A stretch of DNA of 64,000 nt from Aliibacillus thermotolerans (lineage in GTDB: Bacteria; Bacillota; Bacilli; Bacillales; Marinococcaceae): the NCBI RefSeq assembly GCF_027853235.1, contig NZ_WKJG01000061.1, forward strand, positions 1 to 64,000, given 5' to 3'. Every line of letters starts with the position of its first letter. Position 1 is the stretch's first letter. The translations under genes and the position numbers were made by a program. The notes beneath the pieces are model-generated. The model did no database searches and had not been told where the DNA came from. It saw nothing but the letters and a program-made list of their open reading frames with translations. Of this stretch, positions 36,012 through 45,460 are shown one piece after another.

Positions 36012-36339
36012 CCGCTGCCACCACCTTCTTAGTTAAAACTTCAATATACATATTTCTATTTTTTACATTATCAACACTTACTACTTCATACCGTCCATCA
36101 TCACATACGATAAACATTTTTGGTTTAATGGTTAAATCGGGAATGTTTCTAAAACGAAACAATGCATTCGCTTCAGAAAAGGCTGCCCTATTTGCCCAAG
36201 TCTTACTACCGAAGCGTTCTTCTTTATAAGCTGTCACAGATGCTAGGATTCTATCGGTTTCTTCACTGAAAGACTCTTCATCTTTTACAATTTCACGTGT
36301 GATAATGTCGATGAATGTACGCATTTTCCCAAAACTCAT
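36004..36339 (-). CDS. Head-tail adaptor (stopper) protein
   Basis: 111 residues: TFIDIITREIVKDEESFSEE, SVTAYKEERFGSKTWANRAAFSEANALFRFR, and DGRYEVVSVDNVKNRNMYIEVLTKK, the Phage_H_T_join pattern. It closes the head after packaging. Position between connector and gp10-like genes agrees. Confidence 0.85.
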   Translation of the reverse strand: MSFGKMRTFIDIITREIVKDEESFSEETDRILASVTAYKEERFGSKTWANRAAFSEANALFRFRNIPDLTIKPKMFIVCDDGRYEVVSVDNVKNRNMYIEVLTKKVVAADG

Positions 36340-36342
36340 ACA

Positions 36343-36663
36343 CTACACCTTCCAATCTCTATCTAGCCTTAATAAAAGGTTGACTGTTTTCCAAACTTGC
36401 TCTCCAGCAAGTGCGCTATCTGCGAAAAATCCACCTGTACTGCCATCTCGACTTTCGTAAAAGTGTGATGCCAACATGATAACCGCTTGTTCCGTTGTCG
36501 CGGGCATATTCTCATCTAAATATGTGCCTTCTTTAATATGTTGATAACTCTCTGCATAAGAAATGGCGGCAGTGATGTACATTTCTATTAAAGCGTCATC
36601 TTTATCATGTTGGAGTATTAAATTAGCCTTTACTTTTTCTAGTAATGTCATCACTTTCGCCAC
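36343..36663 (-). CDS. Head-tail connector protein (gp6-like)
   Basis: 106 residues: LLEKVKANLILQHDKDDALIEMYITAAISYAESY, followed by EQAVIMLASHFYESRD and LLLRLDRDWKV, typical of Phage_connect_1/gp6 DNA packaging connectors. It extends the portal ring. Confidence 0.87.
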   Translation of the reverse strand: MAKVMTLLEKVKANLILQHDKDDALIEMYITAAISYAESYQHIKEGTYLDENMPATTEQAVIMLASHFYESRDGSTGGFFADSALAGEQVWKTVNLLLRLDRDWKV

Positions 36664-36665
36664 CT

Positions 36666-36896
36666 TTATTCTTCTGACATATAACCAGAGGCTTTTAATT
36701 TCGATAGTAATGCATTAAAATCCGCAACTAAGTCTTCTATTGTTTCTGCTGTACTATCAGATTGATTTGCCATTTTTTCATTTGAAGAAGAAGGAAGGCC
36801 AGTGACCTTCGCCCCTTCTTCAATAACAAGTTCCCCGCCAATAACCGTTTTTTCTCCGCCTTGTTCCGTATAATTCTTAGCATTATACCCCATCAC
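36666..36896 (-). CDS. Head fibre-like protein
   Basis: 76 residues. NYTEQGGEKTVIGGELVIEEGAKVTGL is the head-fibre motif often found right after the major capsid gene in Firmicutes phages (Phage_head_fiber). The C-terminus, TIEDLVADFNALLSKLKASG, is helical. It is probably a decoration of the capsid surface. Confidence 0.75.
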   Translation of the reverse strand: MMGYNAKNYTEQGGEKTVIGGELVIEEGAKVTGLPSSSNEKMANQSDSTAETIEDLVADFNALLSKLKASGYMSEE

Positions 36897-36911
36897 ATTC
36901 TACTCCTTTAT

Positions 36912-38108
36912 TTATTTTTGTTGTAAGACTTTAATTGCTTCTGGCAAGATCAACTTTCCATCGACACGTTGACTTGCTAGGAAACCAACTTGCCCTGTTG
37001 TTGCAAAAAGTTCGTTTAAACGCTTGAATGAACGACCTTGTCTATCTGCAATCCAATAATATCCGAAATCACCAAAGGCGATAGACTTTGCTTTCGTTTC
37101 AATAGTCGGTGCATAAGCTGAAGTGAATACTGGACGATTCAATAACGTATCTGGTGTACCGGCAGTTAGTGATGGTTGCCATAAGTACTGACCTTGACCA
37201 TCTTTTAATTTTCGAATTGCTTTTATTGTTGCATCATTCATAATGAATACAGCATTTTTACGATATGGTGCTTTTAAAGAGTAAACTAAGTCAATAATTT
37301 CATCTGCAGTAATAGCTGTTGCTGATGTGGCAGTAACTCCTAATTCTGCACCACCAGTATCATGAAACACTCCAGTCGGCTTTCCTGCTCCATCACCGAC
37401 AAGAAACGCTTCTTCTTCTTTTGCTCCAATTCTTCGAGCAAATTCAGTTGAAATGTAATTCTCTAAATTAAATACACTATCGTTCAATAATTCATCCGAA
37501 ACTTTAATCATTGTACCTAACTTATAAGCACTGATTGAAGTCTGTCCAAACACTGAATCGCTTTCTTCAAATTCTTCTCCTTCATCCAACCATGCCGCTG
37601 AACCTTTAGTAGTGACAACTGGAATTTTACGATCGCCACTGGACGTTTTTACAATCTTAGCAAGTTTTCGGAATACGTTCTCTTCTTCTAATGACTGTAC
37701 AAGTGTACGCTCGAATTCATCGGGAACTAAAAATCCTCCTTCTGAATCTGTTCCCACTGATAGTGAGTTCATAATTTCTTGTGTTGGATTTTTACTTCTC
37801 ATCGCATTCCAGAATGCCTTTGTATAACCTTCAGAAGCTCGTCCACTCTTTGTTTCCATTCCTGGAACAGATGGATTTCCAATGATAGGTGTATTTATTG
37901 GACGATTTAATTCTGCATCTAAAGCCTCTTGCCGTTCTAATCGTTGAATTTCTTTGCCTAAATTCATAATATCCTCTTCCATACGATCATACATCTGTGC
38001 ATCTTCAGCCGATACCAAACCATCACTTCCACGTTTAGTATCTAAAAAAGTTTTAGCAGCCTCCCATGCTTTTGCTCTTTTCTCACGTAATTCTAAAATT
38101 TTATTCAT
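36912..38108 (-). CDS. Major capsid protein, HK97 fold
   Basis: 398 residues. An N-terminal coiled-coil scaffolding part (about 1-100) is probably removed by the adjoining protease. The HK97 fold follows: SEGGFLVPDEFERTLVQSL, AYKLGTMIKVSDELLNDSVFNLE, GDGAGKPTGVFHD, and IAFGDFGYYWIADRQG. It forms the icosahedral shell. Confidence 0.95.
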   Translation of the reverse strand: MNKILELREKRAKAWEAAKTFLDTKRGSDGLVSAEDAQMYDRMEEDIMNLGKEIQRLERQEALDAELNRPINTPIIGNPSVPGMETKSGRASEGYTKAFWNAMRSKNPTQEIMNSLSVGTDSEGGFLVPDEFERTLVQSLEEENVFRKLAKIVKTSSGDRKIPVVTTKGSAAWLDEGEEFEESDSVFGQTSISAYKLGTMIKVSDELLNDSVFNLENYISTEFARRIGAKEEEAFLVGDGAGKPTGVFHDTGGAELGVTATSATAITADEIIDLVYSLKAPYRKNAVFIMNDATIKAIRKLKDGQGQYLWQPSLTAGTPDTLLNRPVFTSAYAPTIETKAKSIAFGDFGYYWIADRQGRSFKRLNELFATTGQVGFLASQRVDGKLILPEAIKVLQQK

Positions 38109-38120
38109 ATTGGTTTCCTC

Positions 38121-38807
38121 CTAATATTTCAATAAATTAAGCCGCTCATAAAGCGGATCAACCGATTGACCTTTTTGTGGTTTTTGTATCTTGTTTATTA
38201 ATGAATTTGTTACTGCTCGTCTACTAAAAACAAAGCTGTTCTCAGGTTGGTTTTCATCTTTACCATTTGCGAACATAATGGCATCCGCAAATCCGAGTTC
38301 AATTGCTTTATGTGCATTAAGCCACGTTTCAGCATCCATTAATTCGGATAGTTTATTTCTTGATAAACTTGTTTTAATTTCATATGCGTTAATAATGCTT
38401 TCTTTTACTTCGTCAAGCATATGCACCGTCTTTTTCATTTCTTCACTATCACCAATTGCGACAGTAAATGGATTATGAATCATCATTAGGGACGTTGGTG
38501 ACATTTGAATTTCAGTGCCTGCCATCGCAATCACAGATGCTGCCGATGCGGCAATCCCATCAATTTTGACAGTGACATCACCTGGATATTCCATCAACAT
38601 GTTGTAAATTTGCGCAGCTGCAATACAATCGCCCCCTGGCGAATTAATCCAAACTTCAATATCGCCTTTGCCTTGCACGAGTTCTTCCCTAAAGGCAGAT
38701 GGTGTGACTTCATCATCAAACCAACTCTCTTCTGCTATTGCCCCATATAAATGAAGGGTTCGTTTATCAGTTTCATTATTCTTTGTCCAGTTCCAAAACT
38801 TCTTCAT
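38121..38807 (-). CDS. Head maturation protease, ClpP-like
   Basis: 228 residues from ATG 38807 behind AAAAGGAGGAAACCGAAT. The longer frame to 38846 has no such site. The ClpP fold shows VWINSPGGDCIAAAQIYNML, the serine in GIAASAASVIAMAG, the His in MMIHNPF, and an Asp further on. It cleaves the capsid scaffold domain. It overlaps the portal gene end by about 30 bases. Confidence 0.92.
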   Translation of the reverse strand: MKKFWNWTKNNETDKRTLHLYGAIAEESWFDDEVTPSAFREELVQGKGDIEVWINSPGGDCIAAAQIYNMLMEYPGDVTVKIDGIAASAASVIAMAGTEIQMSPTSLMMIHNPFTVAIGDSEEMKKTVHMLDEVKESIINAYEIKTSLSRNKLSELMDAETWLNAHKAIELGFADAIMFANGKDENQPENSFVFSRRAVTNSLINKIQKPQKGQSVDPLYERLNLLKY

Positions 38808-40059
38808 ATTCGGTTTCCTCCTTTTCATATTTCTTTGCAAACACACCTGCGTCTTGGAGTTTCGTCATATTCCCATTGATTAAATATAAATCTCCCCCAA
38901 GTTCATCCGGTATCCGGTCTAAATTCTCAAGTTCACGAATGTCATTAGCACTCATCCAGCCATTTTGCCTTGCTGTTGCATAGCCACTCATTCGTGAAGC
39001 ATAATCACCTCTAAGCAATCCATCCACATTAAATTTCACAAAGTACGCTTTCTTTTCACTTTTAGTAAATAGTGAACGACTAATTGCTTGTTCCCACCGA
39101 ATAACCCATGGATCAAGTGTGTATTTAACGAATTCTAACGATTGTTGCTCTATATTAGAAAAACTCGACTTTTCCAAGTCACCTACCATGTGAGGTGGCA
39201 CTCGGAAAATTCGAGCAATCTCGTTAATCTGAAATTTTCTTGTTTCAAGAAATTGTGCTTGATCGGGTGCAATTGCGATTTGTTGATACTTCATCCCTTC
39301 TTCTAATACAGCAACTCGATGGGCATTACTTGAACCTTGATAAGCTTTATTCCAACTATCCTTTACTCTTTGGGGGTCCTTGATAGTTCCCGGATGTTCT
39401 AAGACACCACCTGGTGCCGCTCCATTAGCAAAAAACTTTGCACCATATTCCTCAGTTGCCATTGCTAGACCCACTGCATTTTTAGCCATCGCAATTGGTG
39501 AATATCCAACTAAACCATCAAAACCAAGTCCGGGTATATGAAGTACATCTTCAGCTTTTAATGCAATAGTTGTCTTCTCTGACCCATTCATTTCCTCAAA
39601 TGTTTTTGTGTATAAATAATACAGATTACCTCTCGCATCTCTTTCGACTGACATTTTATTTGGCATAAGTGGGTAAAGTGCAATAACCTCCCCTTTTCCA
39701 TTGCGAATGATCTGAGCATACGCATTTCCCCATAATAAAAGATGAGTCATTAATGTTTCTCTAAACACAAATGAACTCATCTCAGGATTTGGTTCGTCAT
39801 GAAGTAAAAAATATAAGGTATGGGATATTGCTTTTTCCTTCCCACCTGTATCTGTGTACTTATATAAGTGCAGTGGTAAACCAGCTACCGCTTCAGCTAA
39901 TATGCGTACACACGAATATACTGCAGTCATTTGCATTGCTGTAAATTCATTAACGGATTTTCCACTACTAGAATTTCCAAAGATGAAACTATAATTGCTC
40001 CCAAATGAATAGTTTTGTGGTTTATCTCTTGCTTTAAATAAATTTGTAAACCACTGCAT
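38776..40059 (-). CDS. Portal protein, HK97 family
   Basis: 427 residues: MTAVYSCVRILAEAVAGLPLHLYK, HPLYFLLHDEPNPEMSSFVF-like FRETLMTHLLLWGNAYAQI, LRGFSSDGLVG-like PGLGFDGLVGYSPI, and RIFRVPPHMVGDLEKSSFSN are diagnostic. The dodecameric portal is the DNA entry vertex. It follows terL in the usual order. Confidence 0.95.
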   Translation of the reverse strand: MQWFTNLFKARDKPQNYSFGSNYSFIFGNSSSGKSVNEFTAMQMTAVYSCVRILAEAVAGLPLHLYKYTDTGGKEKAISHTLYFLLHDEPNPEMSSFVFRETLMTHLLLWGNAYAQIIRNGKGEVIALYPLMPNKMSVERDARGNLYYLYTKTFEEMNGSEKTTIALKAEDVLHIPGLGFDGLVGYSPIAMAKNAVGLAMATEEYGAKFFANGAAPGGVLEHPGTIKDPQRVKDSWNKAYQGSSNAHRVAVLEEGMKYQQIAIAPDQAQFLETRKFQINEIARIFRVPPHMVGDLEKSSFSNIEQQSLEFVKYTLDPWVIRWEQAISRSLFTKSEKKAYFVKFNVDGLLRGDYASRMSGYATARQNGWMSANDIRELENLDRIPDELGGDLYLINGNMTKLQDAGVFAKKYEKEETEYEEVLELDKE

Positions 40060-40080
40060 ATGAACATCATCTCCTTAACT

Positions 40081-41688
40081 TTAGAACACAATCAATCCTC
40101 TATCATCATAGACGGAATCACTTGTTCCGCTTCTTCTAATTGCTCGGTCAAGTGCCATAATTGTTGCCACCGCACCATCAATCTTTTCCGTTGATTTTTC
40201 CTTGTCAGGTTTAATGTTTCCAGCTGGATCCGTTCGAACATGAATGTTATCCATCATCCAACGTAAAACTGGATGTCCGCCGTGAGCAAGTTTTTCTTCT
40301 AATGTTAATTTCATCAACTCTTTTGATGATGGGCTCATATCTTTAAAACCTTGTCCAAAAGGAACTACAGTAAAGCCTAATCCTTCGAGGTTTTGCGTCA
40401 TCTGAACAGCTCCCCAACGGTCAAAGGCAATTTCCTTTATATTGTATTTCTTTCCTAATTCTTCGATGAACTTTTCAATATAAGCATAGTGAACAACGTT
40501 TCCTTCTGTTGTTTGCATGTGACCTTGTTGCTCCCACACATCGTAAGGTACTCTGTCCCTATCCACACGCTGTCTAATGTTTTCTTCAGGTATCCAAAAG
40601 TAAGGCAAAACAACATATTTATCATCTTCATATTCTGGTGGAAAGATTAAAACAAATGCTGTGATATCTGTTGTCGATGATAAGTCTAAACCCGCATAGC
40701 ACTCTCTACCAATTAACCTTTTAGGGTCAACTGGCAAACCACATCTGTCCCACTTTTCCATTGGCATCCATCTGACAGATTGTTTTACCCATTGGTTCAA
40801 TCGTAACTGCCTAAATAAGTTCTCCTCAGCAGGATTCTGTTTCGCACTTTCACATGCTTGTTCGACTTTCTCTATATCTACTGTAATTCCTAGTGATGGA
40901 TTTGCCTTCTTCCAAACTTCAGGGTCTGTCCAATCATCATCTTCCTCTGCACCATAGATAACAGGATAAAAAGTAGGATCTATTTTTCTTCCCTCAAGTA
41001 CATCTTTTGCTTTCTGATGTACTTCGTAACATATTGAATGCTGGTCATTTCCTGCAGTTGTGATTAAGAAATACAATGGTTGTTTCCTTGCGTCCCCTGA
41101 ACCATGAGTCATAACATCGTATAGCCTTCGGTTCGGTTGTGCATGTAACTCATCAAAAACTACCCCATGGACGTTCAATCCATGTTTTGTATAAGCTTCC
41201 GCAGATAACACTTGATAGAAACTACCCAATGGTTTATAAATCAATCGTTTTTGTGAAAGGACGGGTTTAAATCGTGCCTTAAGTGCGGGTGATTGTTCCA
41301 CCATATCAACTGCAACGTCAAATACAATCGATGCTTGTTGCCTATCCGCAGCACATCCATATACTTCTCCACCATGTTCAAAGTCACCACATGTTAAAAG
41401 TAAGGCAACCGCAGCGGCAAGTTCTGACTTTCCTTGTTTCTTAGCTATCTCAATATAGGCAGTATTAAACTGTCGATAGCCATTAGGCTTCATCGTCCCA
41501 AATACATCTCGAATAATCTGCTCCTGCCAATCTATCAAGTCAAAGTTTTTTCCAAACCATTCACCTTTTGTATGTTTTAAATAACTTATAAAGTTTACTG
41601 CCATATCAGCAGCATCCTTATCGTAGTAAGATTGTTCAGCTTTAAAGATTGTTGGTTTATAAATTTCTAGCTTTCTAATTATAACCAC
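40081..41688 (-). CDS. Terminase large subunit
   Basis: 535 residues. The ATPase has a variant Walker A, IEIAKKQGKSELAA (about residues 79-92), and Walker B VVFDELHAQ. The nuclease part shows GLDLSSTTDITAF and AFDRWGAVQM. The nominal start is GTG 41688 behind AAGGGGGTGG. The N-terminus KLEIYKPTIFKAEQSYYDKDAA looks like a full-length member. Its usual 5' neighbour is GGCT, but here an erm cassette lies between them. Confidence 0.93.
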   Translation of the reverse strand: MVIIRKLEIYKPTIFKAEQSYYDKDAADMAVNFISYLKHTKGEWFGKNFDLIDWQEQIIRDVFGTMKPNGYRQFNTAYIEIAKKQGKSELAAAVALLLTCGDFEHGGEVYGCAADRQQASIVFDVAVDMVEQSPALKARFKPVLSQKRLIYKPLGSFYQVLSAEAYTKHGLNVHGVVFDELHAQPNRRLYDVMTHGSGDARKQPLYFLITTAGNDQHSICYEVHQKAKDVLEGRKIDPTFYPVIYGAEEDDDWTDPEVWKKANPSLGITVDIEKVEQACESAKQNPAEENLFRQLRLNQWVKQSVRWMPMEKWDRCGLPVDPKRLIGRECYAGLDLSSTTDITAFVLIFPPEYEDDKYVVLPYFWIPEENIRQRVDRDRVPYDVWEQQGHMQTTEGNVVHYAYIEKFIEELGKKYNIKEIAFDRWGAVQMTQNLEGLGFTVVPFGQGFKDMSPSSKELMKLTLEEKLAHGGHPVLRWMMDNIHVRTDPAGNIKPDKEKSTEKIDGAVATIMALDRAIRRSGTSDSVYDDRGLIVF

Positions 41689-41737
41689 CCCCTTAGCAAA
41701 TAAAAAAACTAAATGAATTTATAAAGTTTTGCACGAC

Positions 41738-41765
41738 AAAAAAGCCCAGATTGCTATCTGAGCTT
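41738..41765 (-). terminator. Terminator upstream of terL on the minus strand
   Basis: On the minus strand GCTCAGAT and ATCTGGGC form an 8-bp stem around AGCA, followed by six T. It would stop minus-strand transcription coming through the erm locus 50 bases before terL, so terL needs antitermination or its own promoter. Confidence 0.75.
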
Positions 41766-41878
41766 AAGACATCTATTTAATTGTTCCACAATCTGTACCC
41801 TTTTGCAGAACAATATTCACTGTTTAATTCACAATTTATGTGTTAAAATAACTTTAGGTTTAACAAGGAGGAATTTAA

Positions 41879-41926
41879 ATGGGTAATTGTTCATTATTTG
41901 TAATTGACTTCTCCATTTTCGTCTAA
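41879..41926 (+). CDS. Erm leader peptide 1
   Basis: A 15-codon frame MGNCSLFVIDFSIFV with a strong ribosome binding site AAGGAGGAATTTAA. It contains two LFV/IFV-type stalling triads. It is the first of two leaders in front of erm, an arrangement known from erm(A)-type translational attenuators. Confidence 0.75.
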   Translation: MGNCSLFVIDFSIFV

Positions 41927-41960
41927 GTTTTAACACTTAAAACGGAAGGAGAATTAGCAC

Positions 41961-42011
41961 TTGGGTATTTTTAGCATTTTTGTAATAAATACAGTTCATT
42001 ATCAACCAAAT

Positions 42012-42020
<9 letters not shown>
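41961..42020 (+). CDS. Erm leader peptide 2 (ErmCL-like)
   Basis: A 19-residue frame from TTG 41961 behind AACGGAAGGAGAATTAGCAC. It reads GIFSIFVINTVHYQPNEK after the initiator and is nearly the ErmC leader, with its IFV stalling site. With a macrolide bound, ribosomes stall at IFV and free the erm ribosome binding site. The TTG start may weaken leader translation compared with ATG. Confidence 0.85.
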
Positions 42021-42849
<829 letters not shown>

Positions 42850-42871
42850 GTGACAAATTCCTTAGCATTTA

Positions 42872-42908
42872 ATAAAAAGGATTGCCATCTAGGCAGTCCT
42901 TTTTTGGT
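42872..42908. terminator. Terminator behind erm
   Basis: AAAAAGGA(T)TGCC pairs with GGCA(G)TCCTTTTTT around ATCTA. It has a T-run on the plus strand and A-run on the other side, ending erm and possibly the minus-strand GGCT direction. Confidence 0.85.
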
Positions 42909-42964
42909 ATTTTCCATTCACCTAGTGTGTTCAACTTTGCTTATATATTATCATATTATTCGGA

Positions 42965-43450
42965 CTACACTAATTTCCCTCCATTAGATTCGTTTTCTAA
43001 AGTAACACCGTCTTTTTTATATGAATTCTCAACTGCTCTACGTAAATATTCGACATCAAATCCTGCGCTTTGATAACCTTCTAAAATGGTTGAGTAATAG
43101 TAACAACTCGGCTGCTCAAGTGGTCTGCCTTCATTCATAATATAGACCATCGCATTTACTGTCTTTTTATCTACTTTAACTTTCATCATTTCTTTTCTAT
43201 ACAGATGTGGCCATCCTTCATAACGATCAAGTGCCTTTTCGTCACTAGAGGTAATCTGCCACACAAGGACCGGAACGCTTTCTCCCTTGCATGGTTCAAC
43301 CGTTGCAACTGCATGCGCGTGTGGCCCCCTAAAAACGAGTTTGTGCCCCTTTATTTCACTTGGTCCTACTACTTTTGCAGTCGGACATCTATTTGCCATT
43401 TGTTCTAGATTTAAATTTGATCCGTAAGCAATATATAATTTACCCATCAT
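42965..43450 (-). CDS. Gamma-glutamylcyclotransferase-like protein (GGCT/AIG2 fold)
   Basis: 161 residues. The substrate loop is YIAYGSNLNLEQM (YGSNL at residues 9-13) and the catalytic Glu is in DRYEGWP (Glu78). GGCT-fold enzymes cleave gamma-glutamyl or related amide-linked amino acids by cyclisation. It is the partner of the amidoligase gene 40 bases upstream, a pairing known from phage genomes and thought to make and remove peptide-like modifications. The target is unknown. Confidence 0.85.
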   Translation of the reverse strand: MMGKLYIAYGSNLNLEQMANRCPTAKVVGPSEIKGHKLVFRGPHAHAVATVEPCKGESVPVLVWQITSSDEKALDRYEGWPHLYRKEMMKVKVDKKTVNAMVYIMNEGRPLEQPSCYYYSTILEGYQSAGFDVEYLRRAVENSYKKDGVTLENESNGGKLV

Positions 43451-43492
43451 GTCAATCCTTTCACAATTTATTTTTGAATGATTCCGGGTAGC

Positions 43493-44392
43493 TTATCCAA
43501 CCCGGAACCTCCACGCTGCTGAGCCTGACAAAGGCTTGGTTAAGTGTGCCCTACAGTTTGCGAACTCTTCTCCAATCAATCCGATTCGATTGAGGTATGT
43601 TCGCATGGCAAATTTTTCATTTTCAACTTGCGGTTTTTTCGATGAAGCGCTTTTCTGTGTTAATGCTTGATTGTTGATTGCTAGGGATAAAACTATGAAG
43701 CTTCTTATTTTCCCTGCGTGAAGGACACTGTTAAAGCCTCGTAACTCAACCGTTCGGTTTCTTCTAAAAAAGCTATGTAGATTTAAGAAATGGTATCGGC
43801 TATTATGATAGTGTCTACTTCTGCTTTCGCTGTATCCTTCATACCAAATGTCTTCAATTTCCCGCATTGTCTTTGGCTTTTTCCGATTCATCTTTTCTAC
43901 TAAAATGTCATCCATCCGTTTGCAATAACGCATTCTCTCATTCTTGATTTCTAGTGCCTTGTAAAACAAATCGTTCCTACTTGCGATGATGTTTACAAAG
44001 TTTCGTATGCTCCTTGGTGTATGTGGGCTCCCATCTAAGTGAATGTGAATTCCACAAGATGAATTGGTAAAGGCTCCCGCTTTCCGTATCCTTCGAACAA
44101 GCTCCTGTAAAGTGTCAATGTCTTTTCGGTAGGTTAGAATTGGGCTTACAATCTCAACGCTATAATCTCTGTTTGCATTAACCCTTCTACCGTTTCGACT
44201 AACTTGCGTCCGAATACTTCCATCATAAACAAATTCCCATATCCGTCCGTCTGGAACTTTCACTTTCTTTACATCGTAGTATGTTCCACCTTCGATGTAT
44301 TTCCCCTCAAGAAACTTTGCTGCTACCTTCGCTGCTTTTTCTCTTGTGATTCCTGTGAATTCAATTTCAATTCCAAACTTTGCGTTTAACAT
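43493..44392 (-). CDS. Amidoligase family protein (glutamine synthetase/GCS-like fold)
   Basis: 299 residues. FGIEIEFTGI at the N-terminus and SSCGIHIHLDGSP in the middle are the metal/ATP-binding motifs (ExEF, GxHxH) of the Amidoligase_2 family. HYHNSRYHFLNLHSFFRRNRTVELRGFNS is the later core. The family is predicted to form amide bonds between amino acids or peptides and other substrates. The last 40 residues (ENEKFAMRTYLNRIGLIGEEF ... KPLSG) are similar to the end of the protein at 44720-45370. Confidence 0.85.
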   Translation of the reverse strand: MLNAKFGIEIEFTGITREKAAKVAAKFLEGKYIEGGTYYDVKKVKVPDGRIWEFVYDGSIRTQVSRNGRRVNANRDYSVEIVSPILTYRKDIDTLQELVRRIRKAGAFTNSSCGIHIHLDGSPHTPRSIRNFVNIIASRNDLFYKALEIKNERMRYCKRMDDILVEKMNRKKPKTMREIEDIWYEGYSESRSRHYHNSRYHFLNLHSFFRRNRTVELRGFNSVLHAGKIRSFIVLSLAINNQALTQKSASSKKPQVENEKFAMRTYLNRIGLIGEEFANCRAHLTKPLSGSAAWRFRVG

Positions 44393-44403
44393 TTCATCAT
44401 CCC

Positions 44404-44453
44404 CTTTTAGAGTGTATGTGTGTTTTTGTTACATACATATATCACTCTAAAAG
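44404..44453 (-). promoter_or_regulatory. Leader hairpin of the amidoligase gene
   Basis: CTTTTAGAG at 44404-44412 and CTCTAAAAG at 44445-44453 pair. Inside, TGTATGT-type and ACATACA-type arms add a second stem with a bulge. The fold lies 12-62 bases upstream of the amidoligase start and overlaps repeat copy A at 44431-44479. Confidence 0.6.
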
Positions 44454-44479
44454 CCTTATATATCAAGTGTTATCTACAG
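44431..44479 (-). repeat. 49-bp leader repeat, copy A (amidoligase gene)
   Basis: ACATACATATATCACTCTAA to CTACAG on the plus strand is 42/49 identical by eye to copy B at 45397-45445. On the minus strand it contains TTGATA and TATATG hexamers suitable for a promoter. It lies between the amidoligase gene and DUF4314. Confidence 0.8.
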
Positions 44480-44495
44480 TTATTTGAATGTATTT

Positions 44496-44723
44496 TTATT
44501 GTTCGATGATTAGACACTTATCAACTCCAAATACAATTCCGAGTGAACTTCCTTTATCCCATTTTATGTGTATTGTTCCTATATCATCGACATAAGAAAC
44601 AGTTCCTTCATCACCTGGGATAAGATTTGAATATGGATCATCCATTTCAATCAAACGTACTCTTGTTCCAGGCTGATATTGTTTTTTTAACTTGGTCAGC
44701 GATTCTTTCGTTATATTGTTCAT
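44496..44723 (-). CDS. DUF4314 protein
   Basis: 75 residues, mainly one small beta barrel: YQPGTRVRLIEMDDPYSNLIPGDEGTVSYVDDIGTIHIKWDKGSSLGIVFGVD. This is the DUF4314 family, found in phage modification blocks beside amidoligases and methyltransferases, with unknown function. It overlaps the upstream 216-residue gene by four bases, so the two are coupled. Confidence 0.85.
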   Translation of the reverse strand: MNNITKESLTKLKKQYQPGTRVRLIEMDDPYSNLIPGDEGTVSYVDDIGTIHIKWDKGSSLGIVFGVDKCLIIEQ

Positions 44724-45370
44724 GAAGCTTCCACCATTTTTTTCGTTCTTTTAAATGAAGAATCACCTGACAGTTTTGACATCAAGAGCTTTCTGTCGGA
44801 TTTATATTCATCGCCTATAAAATTTAGCTTTAACAGGAAACATCGAAATGCATATTTTTCGTTTTCGACTTGTTTTTCAACTGCCGTCACTCGTTTTTGC
44901 TTTAGAGCTGTTTCGCATAATGCGACAATAAACTTTGTGTATGTTTCTAATTCCTCTGGTGTCAATTTTCTTTCAAACCAAGGGAATATGATACGGTCGT
45001 CTTCTAGTGCAATTTTAGTTGTTTCAATAGCTAGTGCCAGTTTAATTAATGTGGTTTTACTCTGAATCAGTTTTTCTAAATTCTCTATTGTTTGCTCATC
45101 GAAGGGGTCTCGGGGATATTCAATGGAAAGTATGAACGTTTCCTTTGACTCATCCCGATCCGCTCCAAAGTTATATTTACTTTCTAATGTATGGATTAAC
45201 TCTTCATTAGTCGGGCCTTCCAAAGTTCCAACCCTATCAACTACATACTCTCCAATCTCGTAAGCAAAGCTTGGTGTTCCTTTATACTCAAAAGGAATAT
45301 TCAAATGTTCGCTGATTGCTTCCACTAACTTTTTCCGTTCTTTTCCCTTCACATTAAATTTTACAATCAT
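44720..45370 (-). CDS. Unknown protein sharing a C-terminal module with the amidoligase
   Basis: 216 residues without a recognised catalytic domain. The last 45 residues, VENEKYAFRCFLLKLNFIGDEYKSDRKLL followed by SKLSGDSSFKR, align by eye with the end of the amidoligase at 43493-44392. The N-terminal part is mixed alpha/beta, and TIENLEKLIQSKTTLIKLALAIETTKIALEDD is helical. It has its own copy of the 49-bp leader. I infer a partner or inhibitor of the amidoligase, or a common target of modification. Confidence 0.6.
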   Translation of the reverse strand: MIVKFNVKGKERKKLVEAISEHLNIPFEYKGTPSFAYEIGEYVVDRVGTLEGPTNEELIHTLESKYNFGADRDESKETFILSIEYPRDPFDEQTIENLEKLIQSKTTLIKLALAIETTKIALEDDRIIFPWFERKLTPEELETYTKFIVALCETALKQKRVTAVEKQVENEKYAFRCFLLKLNFIGDEYKSDRKLLMSKLSGDSSFKRTKKMVEAS

Positions 45371-45396
45371 TTTTTATTCCACCTTTCAATTTTGGT

Positions 45397-45445
45397 ACAT
45401 ACATATATCACTCTAAAAGGTGTTTATATCAAGTGTTTTGAACAG
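45397..45445 (-). repeat. 49-bp leader repeat, copy B
   Basis: The second copy of the element found at 44431-44479, lying 27 bases upstream of the start of the 216-residue gene. The first 23 bases and TATCAAGTGTT are identical. It probably provides the same promoter and control to both genes. Confidence 0.8.
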
Positions 45446-45460
45446 ATTCCATCTGACTTC

